Assembly (NCBI GenBank): GCA_964195515.1
Contig: CAXMQO010000003.1
Location: 1 to 23,064 of the forward strand
DNA length: 23,064 nucleotides
From: JAHEEL01 sp964195515
GTDB lineage: Bacteria; Actinomycetota; Acidimicrobiia; Spongiisociales; UBA5794
Reading direction: 5' to 3'
The stretch's first letter is position 1. The number at the start of each line of letters is the position of its first letter. A program made the position numbers and the translations under genes. Shown here in pieces: positions 1 to 7,147 of the stretch. The notes under the pieces are model-generated. The model did no database searches and was not told the DNA's origin. It saw nothing but the letters and a program-made list of their open reading frames with translations.

Positions 1-24
1 GTTCAAATCCCGTCGCTCCCGCCA
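1..24 (+). tRNA. 3' end of a tRNA, possibly tRNA-Asp (partial)
   Basis: The window opens inside a tRNA. Visible are the T-loop TTCAAAT, the 3' T-stem CCCGT, the 3' acceptor strand CGCTCCC, discriminator G and an encoded CCA. The anticodon lies outside the window, so identity cannot be read. The G discriminator and the TTCAAATCCCGTC tail resemble bacterial tRNA-Asp, and an Asp-Phe pair is a common actinobacterial arrangement, but this is only a suggestion. Confidence 0.8.
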
Positions 25-32
25 GACGCTTC

Positions 33-54
33 CGCCCGGGTTTCGGCCCGGGCG
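33..54 (+). other. GC-rich hairpin between two tRNAs
   Basis: A perfect 8-bp inverted repeat, CGCCCGGG and CCCGGGCG, encloses the 6-base loop TTTCGG. It lies 9 bases after one tRNA and 13 bases before the next. There is no following T-run, so it may be a processing or pausing structure in a joint tRNA transcript rather than a classical terminator. Confidence 0.5.
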
Positions 55-67
55 TTGGTGTCTGCCC

Positions 68-143
68 GGTCAGGTAGCTCAGCTGGTAGAGCGCTGGTCT
101 GAAAAACCAGAGGTCGGCAGTTCGACCCTGCCCCTGACCACCA
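68..143 (+). tRNA. tRNA-Phe (GAA)
   Basis: This is a complete 76-base cloverleaf. The acceptor stem is GGTCAGG (68-74) with CCTGACC (133-139). The anticodon stem CTGGT/ACCAG holds the loop CTGAAAA, giving anticodon GAA at 101-103. The T-arm is GGCAG TTCGACC CTGCC. Discriminator A140 is followed by an encoded CCA at 141-143. It decodes TTC/TTT and probably shares a transcript with the preceding tRNA. Confidence 0.96.
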
Positions 144-319
144 CTTGGAATCCTTGCTCACAGGAGTTGTTCTCGTTTCCGGGGCCGGCAGCGCCCGGTC
201 GGATCGGTGCCGCTGCAACAGGGTCGCTCGATGTCGCTACCTGTTCGTCCTCCGGCGGGACGTTGAGTAGGGTCGCAGCCGATGCTTCGTGAGAACACCG
301 GTGAAAGCGTGCGCCTGAT

Positions 320-2062
320 GTGGCGGTTGGAGTGATAGGCGTTCTCGCCCGTTGGGTACCCGGTATCACGGTCGTGCGGACCTATGAGAAGGGCTGGCTC
401 CGCAAGGACCTCGTCGCGGCGCTCGTTCTGACCGCGCTCCTCGTCCCCCAGGGGATGGCGTACGCGGAGCTTGCCGGTCTCCCGGCCGTCACCGGCTTGT
501 ACACGACAGTCGCTGCCCTGATCGGGTATGCCATCTTCGGCCCTTCGCGAATCATGGTGCTCGGACCCGATTCTTCTCTTGCGCCGCTGATCGCCGCCAT
601 CATCGCTCCTTTGGTCATTGGAGATAGTCCTGCGGAAGCGGTCGCGCTGGCGGGCATGCTGGCGATCCTCGCCGGACTGATGGAGATCGTTGTCGGCCTG
701 GTGAAGCTGGGAACGATCACGGATCTGCTCTCGATGCCGGTACGGGTTGGATACCTGAACGGCATTGCGCTGCTCGTGCTGGTGAGCCAACTCCCCAAAC
801 TGTTCGGATTCTCCACCGATGGCGACGGGTTCATCTCCGACGTCATCGAGTTCGTGCGGAGCGTGGCTAATGGAGAGACCGTCGCCGCCTCGCTGCTCCT
901 CGGCAGCGTCGCAATTGTGCTGATGCTCGCGGGTCGGCATTTCGCTCCGCGAATCCCGTGGGTGCTAGTCGCGGTGATCGCGGCGATCGCCGTTGTCGCA
1001 CTGCTCGATCTCGCCGACGAGGGCGTCTCGGTCGTCGGCGTATTGCCCTCGGGCTTCCCAAGCCCGACCTTCCCGAGTGTGCCGATGGGCGACCTCGGCC
1101 CGTTGCTCGCCGGGGCGTTGGGCATCGCCATCGTAAGCGTCGCCGACACAGCAGCGCTCTCACGGAGCTTCTCCGCAAAGCGCGGTGACCGGATCGATCA
1201 GAACCAGGAGGCGGTGGGCCTGGGAATGGCAAACATCGCTGCAGGCCTCTTCCAGGGTTTCCCGATGAGCGCAAGCTCGTCGCGGACCGTGGTCGCCGAA
1301 TCGGTGGGCGCCAAGACGCAACTCACCGGGGTCATCTCGGCAGCGGCGATCATCGTCCTTCTGGTTGGCGCCAACGGTCTACTCGCCGACCTGCCCTCGT
1401 CCGTGCTCGCGGCCGTGGTGATCGTCGCGTCGTTCGGCCTGTTCGATCTGGCAACTCTCCGGTGGCTGGCACGCGTTCGCCGGACCGACTTCGCAGCCGC
1501 TGTCATCGCGATGCTCGGTGTCATCCTCGTAGGTGTCCTCGAAGGCCTCCTCATCGCGATCGGCGTCTCGCTTGCGGTGTTCATCTGGAAACGATGGAGA
1601 CCCCACACGGCCGTCCTGGGACGCGTCACCGGCGCCAAGGGCTACCACGATGTCGAACGCCATCCCGATGCGTATCTCGTCCCGAACCTGCTGTTGTTCC
1701 GGTTCGACTCGCCCATCTTCTTCGCCAACGCAGGATTCTTCGATGAACAACTCGGCGGCGCCATCGACGACACGCCCGGTGGAGTCCATAGGGTCGTGGT
1801 CGCAGCCGAACCTATCAGCGACATCGACAGCACAGGAGCCGAGATGCTGGTGCTCCTCCTCGATGACCTCGACGCCCGGGGTATCGAGTTTGCCTTCGCT
1901 GAGCTCAAAGGCCCGGTGAAGGATCGCCTGCGGAGCTACGGCCTGTACGACCGAATCGGCGACGAGTGCTTCTATTCCACGATCGGGGTCGCCGTAGCCG
2001 CCTACGCCGACGAGACAGGCGCGCCATCGCGGGACCCCGGCGACACCGACCAGGATCGGTAG
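320..2062 (+). CDS. SulP-family anion permease with STAS domain
   Basis: This 580-aa protein is a SLC26/SulP-type anion transporter of the cytoplasmic membrane, usually exchanging or importing sulfate, bicarbonate or another oxyanion. Residues 25-425 are a multi-helix transport domain with the family's early segment (LVPQGMAYAELAG at 41-53, then GLY at 59-61) and a GFPMSASSSRT stretch near 313-323. Residues about 452-562 form a cytoplasmic STAS domain with the DIDSTG loop at 501-506. Length is normal for the family. The start is GTG at 320; no strong ribosome binding site is visible, and the overlapping ATG at 318 stops after a few codons. It stands alone, downstream of tRNA-Phe and convergent with the next gene. 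Substrate cannot be read from sequence. Confidence 0.93.
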   Translation: MAVGVIGVLARWVPGITVVRTYEKGWLRKDLVAALVLTALLVPQGMAYAELAGLPAVTGLYTTVAALIGYAIFGPSRIMVLGPDSSLAPLIAAIIAPLVIGDSPAEAVALAGMLAILAGLMEIVVGLVKLGTITDLLSMPVRVGYLNGIALLVLVSQLPKLFGFSTDGDGFISDVIEFVRSVANGETVAASLLLGSVAIVLMLAGRHFAPRIPWVLVAVIAAIAVVALLDLADEGVSVVGVLPSGFPSPTFPSVPMGDLGPLLAGALGIAIVSVADTAALSRSFSAKRGDRIDQNQEAVGLGMANIAAGLFQGFPMSASSSRTVVAESVGAKTQLTGVISAAAIIVLLVGANGLLADLPSSVLAAVVIVASFGLFDLATLRWLARVRRTDFAAAVIAMLGVILVGVLEGLLIAIGVSLAVFIWKRWRPHTAVLGRVTGAKGYHDVERHPDAYLVPNLLLFRFDSPIFFANAGFFDEQLGGAIDDTPGGVHRVVVAAEPISDIDSTGAEMLVLLLDDLDARGIEFAFAELKGPVKDRLRSYGLYDRIGDECFYSTIGVAVAAYADETGAPSRDPGDTDQDR

Positions 2063-2120
2063 CCACCAGCAACGTGAGGTCTCCGCCGCCTGCAACTGCC
2101 GGTCAGATTTCGAGTACCTG

Positions 2121-2981
2121 CTATCCGTGCGCAACCCACTCGACGACATCGGCCGCGTGATCGGTCAGCATCCAAGTGAAGTGTCCCTCGCCCGGCCAGA
2201 GTACGAAGTCCGCATTGGGGAGTCGGTCGGCGAGCCACTGGCCGGAAGAGGCAGGGACAGTCTGATCATCGGAGCCGTACCAGAGACGAGTCTCGATGCC
2301 GACGCGGGCCAGGTCGAAGCCCCAGGGTTCTCGGTAGAGAGCCGCTTCGATGGTGGCCGTCCGGCCACCATCGGCGAATGACTCTCGCATCGTCTCGGTG
2401 AACCAGTCGCGAACTCCTGGTTCCTCGAGGGCGCGTTGGTCGGGTTCGCTCATCGTCGCAGCCGACTGCTCGATGAATCGTTCTTCTCGACCTTTGTCGA
2501 AGGCGAGCGCCGTCATCCGGAACTGCAGTCGGCGGATGTACCGATTTCGGGACGGACCTGTGGCGATCGATGCATCCGACATCCCGGCCGCATCGATCGG
2601 GGCCACGCCGACCGCAATCCCGAGACGACTAACTCGGTCCTCGAGTGAGTAGCCGCAGGCCAACGCGAAGGGGGCTCCTCCCGAGACACCAAGGACTCCG
2701 AACGACGTTAAGCCCAGCCGGTCGGCAAACTCGTCGACATCACGCGTCCAGGTCAAGAAGCCGTGATCAGTTTGAGCGGTCGAATCCCCGTATCCGGGGC
2801 GGTTCATCGCGATGACTCGGGCGTCGACGTTGCGCTGATCGAGAACCCGGGCGAGGAGGTCGAGTTCGCGACCATTGGTCGGAAACCCGTGGCAGTAGAC
2901 CACGGGTGGCGCGTCCTCGTGGCCCCACGCGGTGTAGGCGAGGCGCCTCCCATCGGCTAGCTCGATTGTCCGATTGACCAT
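2121..2981 (-). CDS. alpha/beta hydrolase
   Basis: This 286-aa protein has the full alpha/beta-hydrolase signature: oxyanion region HGFPTNG near residues 31-37, nucleophile elbow GVSGG with Ser100, acidic residue in GSDDQTVP (probably Asp239), and catalytic His267 in GEGH. There is no signal peptide, so it is probably cytoplasmic. Substrate is unknown; esterases, epoxide hydrolases and C-C hydrolases share this fold. ATG 2981 is preceded by GGGAG at 4-base spacing. It begins 8 bases after the stop of the upstream membrane gene and is the last gene of the leftward set that starts with the TetR regulator, so it is probably co-regulated with it. Confidence 0.93.
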   Translation of the reverse strand: MVNRTIELADGRRLAYTAWGHEDAPPVVYCHGFPTNGRELDLLARVLDQRNVDARVIAMNRPGYGDSTAQTDHGFLTWTRDVDEFADRLGLTSFGVLGVSGGAPFALACGYSLEDRVSRLGIAVGVAPIDAAGMSDASIATGPSRNRYIRRLQFRMTALAFDKGREERFIEQSAATMSEPDQRALEEPGVRDWFTETMRESFADGGRTATIEAALYREPWGFDLARVGIETRLWYGSDDQTVPASSGQWLADRLPNADFVLWPGEGHFTWMLTDHAADVVEWVAHG

Positions 2982-2989
2982 GACACTCC

Positions 2990-3430
2990 CTACCTAGCGA
3001 GTCGAACGAAGCAGTAGACGCCCTCGAGGACTCCGAACACCGGGAAGATGGCCCACGTGAGTGCCCAATACGTCACGGTGTTCTGTCGGAATCCGAGGTC
3101 ACGGTCCCAGATGAATATCGGAATCGCCGTGTACCAGAATGGAACGGACGCGGCGAGGGCGATCAGGAACCCCCATCGGTAGCCGAGCAGCATTCCGACG
3201 CTTCCCGCTACCTGAAGCGGTGCCCAGAAGACCGCATCCGCCCACGCGTAGCCCTGGTTGAACGCGAAGTAGGCCTTGGGATCAGTGCGTTCAGGACGGC
3301 CCCCGTACACGTTCTCAATCGTCCACTTGCTCTTCGGCCGTATGATCGCGACCCACTGCAGGCCGCCGAGAACGCCGATGAGCACCAAACCTGCGACAGC
3401 GACCAGCCAGGTCAGTGGTGTGACTTCCAC
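2990..3430 (-). CDS. four-helix membrane protein of unknown function
   Basis: I do not recognise this 146-aa protein. It shows four hydrophobic segments at about 6-31, 61-84, 86-108 and 118-142. A polar stretch between the first two contains ENVYGGRPERTDPKAYF, and a short acidic loop IWDRDLGFRQN follows helix 3. It should sit in the cytoplasmic membrane. The GTG start at 3430 is directly preceded by a purine-rich GGAGGAGGAGGA ribosome binding site, which supports this start. It lies between another four-helix protein and the hydrolase with short gaps (29 and 8 bases), consistent with one transcript. It may partner the hydrolase or the other membrane protein. Confidence 0.85.
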   Translation of the reverse strand: MEVTPLTWLVAVAGLVLIGVLGGLQWVAIIRPKSKWTIENVYGGRPERTDPKAYFAFNQGYAWADAVFWAPLQVAGSVGMLLGYRWGFLIALAASVPFWYTAIPIFIWDRDLGFRQNTVTYWALTWAIFPVFGVLEGVYCFVRLAR

Positions 3431-3459
3431 TCCTCCTCCTCCCTAGTTCGAACCGGTGC

Positions 3460-3891
3460 TCACGACGTCAGAGACACGACCGCAGCGACTATCGTCACGA
3501 GGCCCATCACCCCCCAGATCGAGAGAAACACCAGCCCCAAAGTGACGTTCTGTTGGGTGCCGATCTGCACGCCGCGCCGTCGCATGGCGATCCGCGTGGA
3601 GACACCTCGTCCGGCGAAGTAGAGGTACATCGCACCACCCACGAGTCCGAAGTAGGTCCATGCCGCGTTGTCGGCAATGAGCAATACACCCGCAACCGGC
3701 ATCGTCCACAGCGTCAGCGTGTCCCACAGGGCCTCACCCCGGACGTCTGCGAAGAAGGTCGGATCAACGGTGTCCTCGCCTTCGGCGAGCGAGAACCGCA
3801 CTGCGGTCGCGGGAGCGAGCCACGACACTGCCTGGCCTCCCCAACACACGACAGAGAGGGCGACTACGACGAGTCCCCACGCCATACCCAT
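3460..3891 (-). CDS. four-helix membrane protein of unknown function
   Basis: This unrecognised 143-aa protein has predicted membrane segments at about 4-29, 55-75, 77-97 and 115-141. After the first helix comes a mostly polar stretch (AVRFSLAEGEDTVDPTFFADVRG), then a basic loop STRIAMRRRG, probably cytoplasmic. The chosen start is ATG 3891; ATG 3885 (third codon) is also possible. The nearest ribosome-binding sequence is a G-run (GGGGGT) that lies in the 3' arm of a strong hairpin. It follows the TetR gene by 62 bases and precedes another four-helix protein by 29 bases. Membrane location is clear; function is not. Confidence 0.85.
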   Translation of the reverse strand: MGMAWGLVVVALSVVCWGGQAVSWLAPATAVRFSLAEGEDTVDPTFFADVRGEALWDTLTLWTMPVAGVLLIADNAAWTYFGLVGGAMYLYFAGRGVSTRIAMRRRGVQIGTQQNVTLGLVFLSIWGVMGLVTIVAAVVSLTS

Positions 3892-3895
3892 GGAT

Positions 3896-3929
3896 CTACC
3901 CCCGGCCTGTCGGTTCGTGGCCGGGGTAG
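3896..3929 (-). promoter_or_regulatory. hairpin covering the ribosome binding site of the 3460-3891 gene
   Basis: CCCCGGCC (3900-3907) and GGCCGGGG (3919-3926) form a perfect 8-bp stem around an 11-base loop, extended by CTA/TAG with one bulged base. Read on the minus strand, it sits between the TetR stop and the next ATG, and its 3' arm contains the G-rich presumptive ribosome binding site. There is no U-run. It could block translation of the membrane genes or partly terminate readthrough from tetR. Confidence 0.5.
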
Positions 3930-3953
3930 GCCGGTTGCCGTCGTAGGGTCATA

Positions 3954-4637
3954 TCAGGTGCCCTTCAGAGAACGCCCGAAGACCGTCAGAACCGGATACG
4001 GACGCACCGCACGATCGGTTCCCGGACCCGACGGAGTCTGGATGCCGTCGCCGGTGAGGAGTTGGAAGAGGCACAACGCGTTCGCGACGATGCGGCCCCT
4101 CACATCCTCCCCGGGCACAACTCGGCCGTTGATCAAGTTCAGGGTCTCGCCATCGATGTACGAGAGCACGATGTCGGACGCGGGTTGCGACTCTACGACG
4201 GTCGCAGCACCAGATACCGCTGCGAAGGTCTCTGTGAGCCACACCTTCATCTGCGCCACGGCTCCGAGGATGTCGGCGGGCAACTCCTCGATGTTGATGG
4301 GGTCGGATGCGATGAATCGGTAGAGGCCGGGATGCTGTTCGGGGTAGGTGGCGAGGTTCGTGATCAACCGGTGCAGGTACTCGTCCGGCCCGAGCGAATC
4401 GTCAAGGCCGACGACAACGCACTCTCCGTAATCCACGAGTGCGCGCCGAAACGCTTCCCACAGCAGATCCTGGTACGTCGGGTAGTAGTTGTACAGGTTG
4501 GTGTGGGCACATCCCACCCGGCGTGAGATCTCCCGGAGGTTCACATCCTGTGACCCGCCGGTCTCGGCGATGAGAGCGAGCGTCATCTCGACGAAGCGCT
4601 CTCCGGTAGGCGCGGATGGACGGATTCCTGCAGCCAC
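3954..4637 (-). CDS. TetR-family transcriptional regulator
   Basis: This 227-aa protein has an N-terminal TetR helix-turn-helix at about residues 13-60, with recognition region REISRRVGCAHTNLYNYYPTYQDLL. The C-terminal two thirds is a ligand-binding domain of unclear specificity. The GTG start at 4637 gives the usual short N-terminus before the DNA-binding domain. A -10-like TAGAAT on the minus strand (4649-4644) ends 6 bases before the GTG, so transcription would begin at or next to the start codon and the mRNA would be leaderless. A palindrome at 4659-4673 overlaps the -35 positions of this and the divergent promoter, so autoregulation and control of the divergent genes are likely. The ligand is unknown. 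Confidence 0.92.
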   Translation of the reverse strand: MAAGIRPSAPTGERFVEMTLALIAETGGSQDVNLREISRRVGCAHTNLYNYYPTYQDLLWEAFRRALVDYGECVVVGLDDSLGPDEYLHRLITNLATYPEQHPGLYRFIASDPINIEELPADILGAVAQMKVWLTETFAAVSGAATVVESQPASDIVLSYIDGETLNLINGRVVPGEDVRGRIVANALCLFQLLTGDGIQTPSGPGTDRAVRPYPVLTVFGRSLKGT

Positions 4638-4643
4638 GACCCA

Positions 4644-4689
4644 ATTCTAGCACCGGCGATTACCACCGGTAATTTCCTTCGCATAGAGT
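4644..4689. promoter_or_regulatory. divergent promoter pair between tetR and the 4738 gene
   Basis: Minus strand: TAGAAT (4649-4644) lies 17 bases from TTACCG (4672-4667). Plus strand: TTACCA (4660-4665) lies 18 bases from TAGAGT (4684-4689). Both -35 boxes are weak matches and both overlap the palindrome at 4659-4673, the geometry expected of a TetR-repressed divergent pair. Confidence 0.45.
4659..4673. promoter_or_regulatory. candidate TetR operator palindrome
   Basis: ATTACC-ACC-GGTAAT is a perfect inverted repeat with 6-base arms and a 3-base spacer. It lies in the 100-base region between the regulator and the rightward membrane gene and overlaps both candidate -35 elements. CACCGG also occurs twice here (4651 and 4665). 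The operator role is inferred from position and symmetry. Confidence 0.55.
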
Positions 4690-4737
4690 GACGAGCGGAG
4701 CGTTCTGCTCCGCGAACCGCGTCAAAGGAGATACGCA

Positions 4738-5409
4738 GTGGGTGAGTTCCGAAAGTGGGGCGGAATATCCGCTCTCATCGAAGCAGCGGCATACATCTTC
4801 GGCTTTGGGGTGGTTCTCGCCGTGCTGGTGCCGGCGGGCTACGAGCCCGTGAACTTCGATCCCGGTGAGGCGGTCGCCTTCCTCGCAGAGAACCAGACCG
4901 CCATGTACGTATGGACGTTCGTCATCTTCATCGTGGCCGGAGTCTTCATGGTCCCCTTGTCTCTGGCACTCCACGAGCGGCTGAAGGCCGGCTCTGGCGC
5001 CTTGATGCAGACAGCGACCGCATTCGGGCTCATGTGGGCAACCCTGATCGTTGCGAGCGGGATGCTCATCATCATCGACCTCGGTGTGATCGGTGATCTC
5101 TTCGCCAAGGACCCCGGCCAAGCCGAGACCGTGTGGCTCTCGCTGAATGCTGTGGAAGAAGCCTTGGGTGGCGGCATCGAACTTCCCGGTGGCATGTGGG
5201 TGCTGTTGTTGAGCTGGGCCGCGCTGCGATCCGGTGGGCTTCCCAAGGTGCTGAACTACCTCGGCGCCCTCGTCGGCGTAGCCGGAATCCTCACCGTGTT
5301 CTCTGTGCTGGCTGATATACTCACGTCGGCCTTTGGTCTGGGCTTCATCGTGTGGTTCGCCTGGGCGGGGATCGTGACGTTGCGCGATCATCGAGCAGAA
5401 GACGCATAG
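4738..5409 (+). CDS. six-helix membrane protein, possible TetR target
   Basis: This 223-aa integral membrane protein has hydrophobic segments at about 8-34, 56-80, 88-117, 145-165, 172-197 and 199-217. I cannot assign a family firmly; the layout resembles DUF4386-type six-helix proteins, but I see no diagnostic motif. The GTG start at 4738 has an excellent ribosome binding site, AAAGGAG at 4724-4730, 7 bases upstream. It is transcribed divergently from the TetR gene across a shared palindrome and is probably the repressor's target. A second membrane protein follows on the same strand. It might be a small-molecule or stress-related membrane protein. Confidence 0.87.
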   Translation: MGEFRKWGGISALIEAAAYIFGFGVVLAVLVPAGYEPVNFDPGEAVAFLAENQTAMYVWTFVIFIVAGVFMVPLSLALHERLKAGSGALMQTATAFGLMWATLIVASGMLIIIDLGVIGDLFAKDPGQAETVWLSLNAVEEALGGGIELPGGMWVLLLSWAALRSGGLPKVLNYLGALVGVAGILTVFSVLADILTSAFGLGFIVWFAWAGIVTLRDHRAEDA

Positions 5410-5433
5410 TGACGGAAGTCCGGAGAAGATGAC

Positions 5434-5490
5434 ATGACGGCGCGGATGGGCGGCCGAACGGTCGGCGTGTCGGATCGGGCTGAGTCGTGA
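5434..5490 (+). CDS. possible 18-aa leader ORF coupled to the next gene
   Basis: ATG 5434 is preceded by GGAGAAG at 5422-5428 and opens an 18-codon frame (MTARMGGRTVGVSDRAES). Its TGA overlaps the GTG start of the next gene as GTGA (5487-5490). The downstream gene has no good ribosome binding site of its own, so this short frame may deliver ribosomes to it. The peptide itself has no recognisable feature. Confidence 0.35.
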   Translation: MTARMGGRTVGVSDRAES

Positions 5491-5891
5491 AGATCCGGAA
5501 AGCTGCGGAACTCACAATCGGCGTGCTGTACGCGATCGGTGCAGCCCACCAAGCCTTCTTCGTGCTCCGAAACAGCACAGAGTTCTACGTCGACATGGCC
5601 GACCAGGCATGGCTGGCACCAGCCGCGGCCTTCGTCGAGGAGTTCCTCGTGCCGAATAGCGTTGCCGTCACGATCCTCGTCGCCGCATTCGAGGCCATCC
5701 TCGCCGTAGCAATTCTCACCAGAGGGTCGACGGTTCGTCCCGCCCTGATCGCCGGCGGCGTCTTCTCGATCGTCGGTGCACTCACGAGCAGTCCGGCCGA
5801 GACCGTTGGGTACGGCATTTTCGCCGCCATCCATCTCTGGCTCGCTTCAGCCCGCCAGCCGGCAGACCCGGGGGGCGACCAAGCCACCTGA
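5487..5891 (+). CDS. four-helix membrane protein of unknown function
   Basis: This 134-aa protein has membrane segments at about 7-27, 55-77, 84-101 and 104-121 and a hydrophilic C-terminus (ARQPADPGGDQAT). The first loop contains RNSTEFYVDMADQAW, probably outside the membrane. I do not recognise the family; its size and layout are like small DoxX-type membrane proteins, but no diagnostic motif is visible. The GTG start at 5487 overlaps the stop of a short upstream frame as GTGA. It follows the six-helix gene by 77 bases on the same strand and is probably co-transcribed from the TetR-linked promoter. Confidence 0.82.
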   Translation: MKIRKAAELTIGVLYAIGAAHQAFFVLRNSTEFYVDMADQAWLAPAAAFVEEFLVPNSVAVTILVAAFEAILAVAILTRGSTVRPALIAGGVFSIVGALTSSPAETVGYGIFAAIHLWLASARQPADPGGDQAT

Positions 5892-5929
5892 CCACCGTCG
5901 ACACACTCCGGCGACGCGGGCTGGTGGTC
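5890..5929. terminator. hairpin between convergent genes
   Basis: GACCACC (5890-5896) pairs perfectly with GGTGGTC (5923-5929), and an inner GTCG (5897-5900) can pair with CGAC (5912-5915). The structure spans the space between two convergent stop codons. It lacks a U-run, so a terminator role in both directions is inferred from position. Confidence 0.4.
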
Positions 5930-6543
5930 TAGGGAGTGGCTTCGGTTGGCGGGTACCGGTACACGTCCTCGGGGTTGTCGGGGAACCAGACACAACCGAG
6001 CACCCGCTCGACGACTTCCTTCATCTCGCCTGGAATCCACGGCGTATCGGCGAACGCCCCTCTCGCCTCGGTTGCGTCGAGTCGTTCCTGGAAGTCGAGG
6101 CACACCTGTTTGCCGTCGGCGATCGCGGATCGGTACGCCGCCATCTCAGGGCTATCGGAGAGATCCGTCCAACCTGCCGCCGTGTGCGGAGTGGTGCTCG
6201 CCCGAATAGCCAACGCCTCCTCAATCGCGACGAAGTCCGCGTGCCAATCGAACACGAGGTTGTGGACGTCGGCGATCTGGTCGGGAGGGTCGATGTCGTC
6301 GACAGCTTCGTCCACCTCGACCCTGATGACCCTCGCCTGTTCGAGAATTGCTTGCAGGTCTTGCGGCGTGAAGTCGTCAATCCCCTCCGCGTTGGCGGCA
6401 AGCTCTTCACCTTGTTCGCTTGCATGTACTTCGATGGCGTTGACGCGTTCGGTGTATTCGGTGAGGGACAACTCTCCCCCACCGCAGCCGCAAAGCAACA
6501 ACGCAAGGCACAAAACAGGCGACGCAAGTCGTTTGATGATCAT
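5929..6543 (-). CDS. secreted lipoprotein, paralogue 1 of a three-copy family
   Basis: This 204-aa protein starts with a short lipoprotein signal peptide, MIIKRLASPVLCLALLLCGC, with lipid-modified Cys at residue 18 or 20, followed by a Gly-rich linker. The mature part is mostly helical and shares a motif order with the proteins at 17533 and 21657: SLTEY, FTPQDLQ, DPPDQIADVHNL, PEMAAYRSAIAD, TPWIPGEMKE and PEDVYRYPP. Two cysteines, in KQVC and LGC, are conserved in all three and probably form a disulfide outside the membrane. ATG 6543 was chosen because it begins the signal peptide; the frame stays open further upstream, but that part has no protein character. I know no function for the family. 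Confidence 0.88.
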   Translation of the reverse strand: MIIKRLASPVLCLALLLCGCGGGELSLTEYTERVNAIEVHASEQGEELAANAEGIDDFTPQDLQAILEQARVIRVEVDEAVDDIDPPDQIADVHNLVFDWHADFVAIEEALAIRASTTPHTAAGWTDLSDSPEMAAYRSAIADGKQVCLDFQERLDATEARGAFADTPWIPGEMKEVVERVLGCVWFPDNPEDVYRYPPTEATP

Positions 6544-6758
6544 CGGATACCTGGGGAGCAGTATGCCCTCGTTCGTTCCTCGGCCGGTAGGGCACGTCGT
6601 CACAAGGGATACGAATCGTGCCTGGTCTTGAGATGATGAATTCGGGCGACCACCGCCAGCGATCAAGTCATCACCCTCCATTGCCTTTGGGGTGAAAAGA
6701 CCCTGGCAACCGATGCTCCGAACGATCAGAGTGACGATGGCTTCTATCGGAGAGGAAC

Positions 6759-7052
6759 ATGAACCAAGCCGACGCGAGCACACCGGAGACGAGGGCGCGC
6801 AAACGCGCCAAGAGCTACACCAGCCTGCTGTGGCACGTCGGAGTATTCATCGTCATCAACGCGTTCTTCTGGATCCTCGACCTCACCACCGGCGCCGAGG
6901 GTATCCAGTGGGCCTACTGGATCACGGTCTTCTGGGGCCTTGCCTTGGCATTCCACGTCGTGGCCTACCTGGTCGGCGACAGTGGGGTCGAACAGCGCAA
7001 GTATCAGAAGTCGCTGGCGGAAGAGAAGCAGCAACAACCTGACGATTCATAG
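6759..7052 (+). CDS. 2TM-domain small membrane protein
   Basis: This 97-aa protein has a charged N-terminus (about 1-20, rich in Arg/Lys/Glu), two membrane segments at about 22-43 and 50-72, and a charged C-terminal tail (QRKYQKSLAEEKQQQPDDS). It matches the 2TM-domain pattern: a helical hairpin with aromatic residues (LLWHVGVFIVINAFFWILD, then WAYWITVFWG). ATG 6759 follows GGAGAGGA at 6749-6756 closely. It is transcribed away from the lipoprotein gene over a 215-base gap in which I see no gene. Related domains occur at the N-terminus of some histidine kinases, but here the domain stands alone. Role unknown. Confidence 0.85.
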   Translation: MNQADASTPETRARKRAKSYTSLLWHVGVFIVINAFFWILDLTTGAEGIQWAYWITVFWGLALAFHVVAYLVGDSGVEQRKYQKSLAEEKQQQPDDS

Positions 7053-7063
7053 CGGCACCGTCG

Positions 7064-7106
7064 CCGCCGACAACTCGTCAGGCAACGATCGCAGCGGGGT
7101 CGGCGG
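7064..7106. terminator. hairpin between convergent genes
   Basis: CCGCCGAC (7064-7071) and GTCGGCGG (7099-7106) are perfect 8-base inverted repeats with a 27-base loop, between the stop of the 2TM gene and the convergent stop of the reductase. There is no U-run. Terminator function is inferred from location. Confidence 0.35.
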
Positions 7107-7147
7107 TCTCACGCCACCGGCGAGCGCGTCAAACTGGTTGAGTCGTC

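Noticed and set aside
1..320. tRNA genes as an attachment site for an integrated element
   Set aside because: No integrase, no direct repeat of the tRNA 3' end found by eye in the window, and composition does not change after the tRNAs.
4660..5391. 243-aa open frame antisense to the six-helix membrane gene
   Set aside because: The product is dominated by His, Glu, Asp and Gly, typical of an antisense shadow; the sense gene has a clear ribosome binding site and membrane helices.
6690..6720. GACCCTGGCAACC segment recalling the SAM-I riboswitch core
   Set aside because: The AGAGRGGTGGAGGGA-type segment, expected stems and terminator are missing, and the downstream gene is an unrelated 2TM protein.
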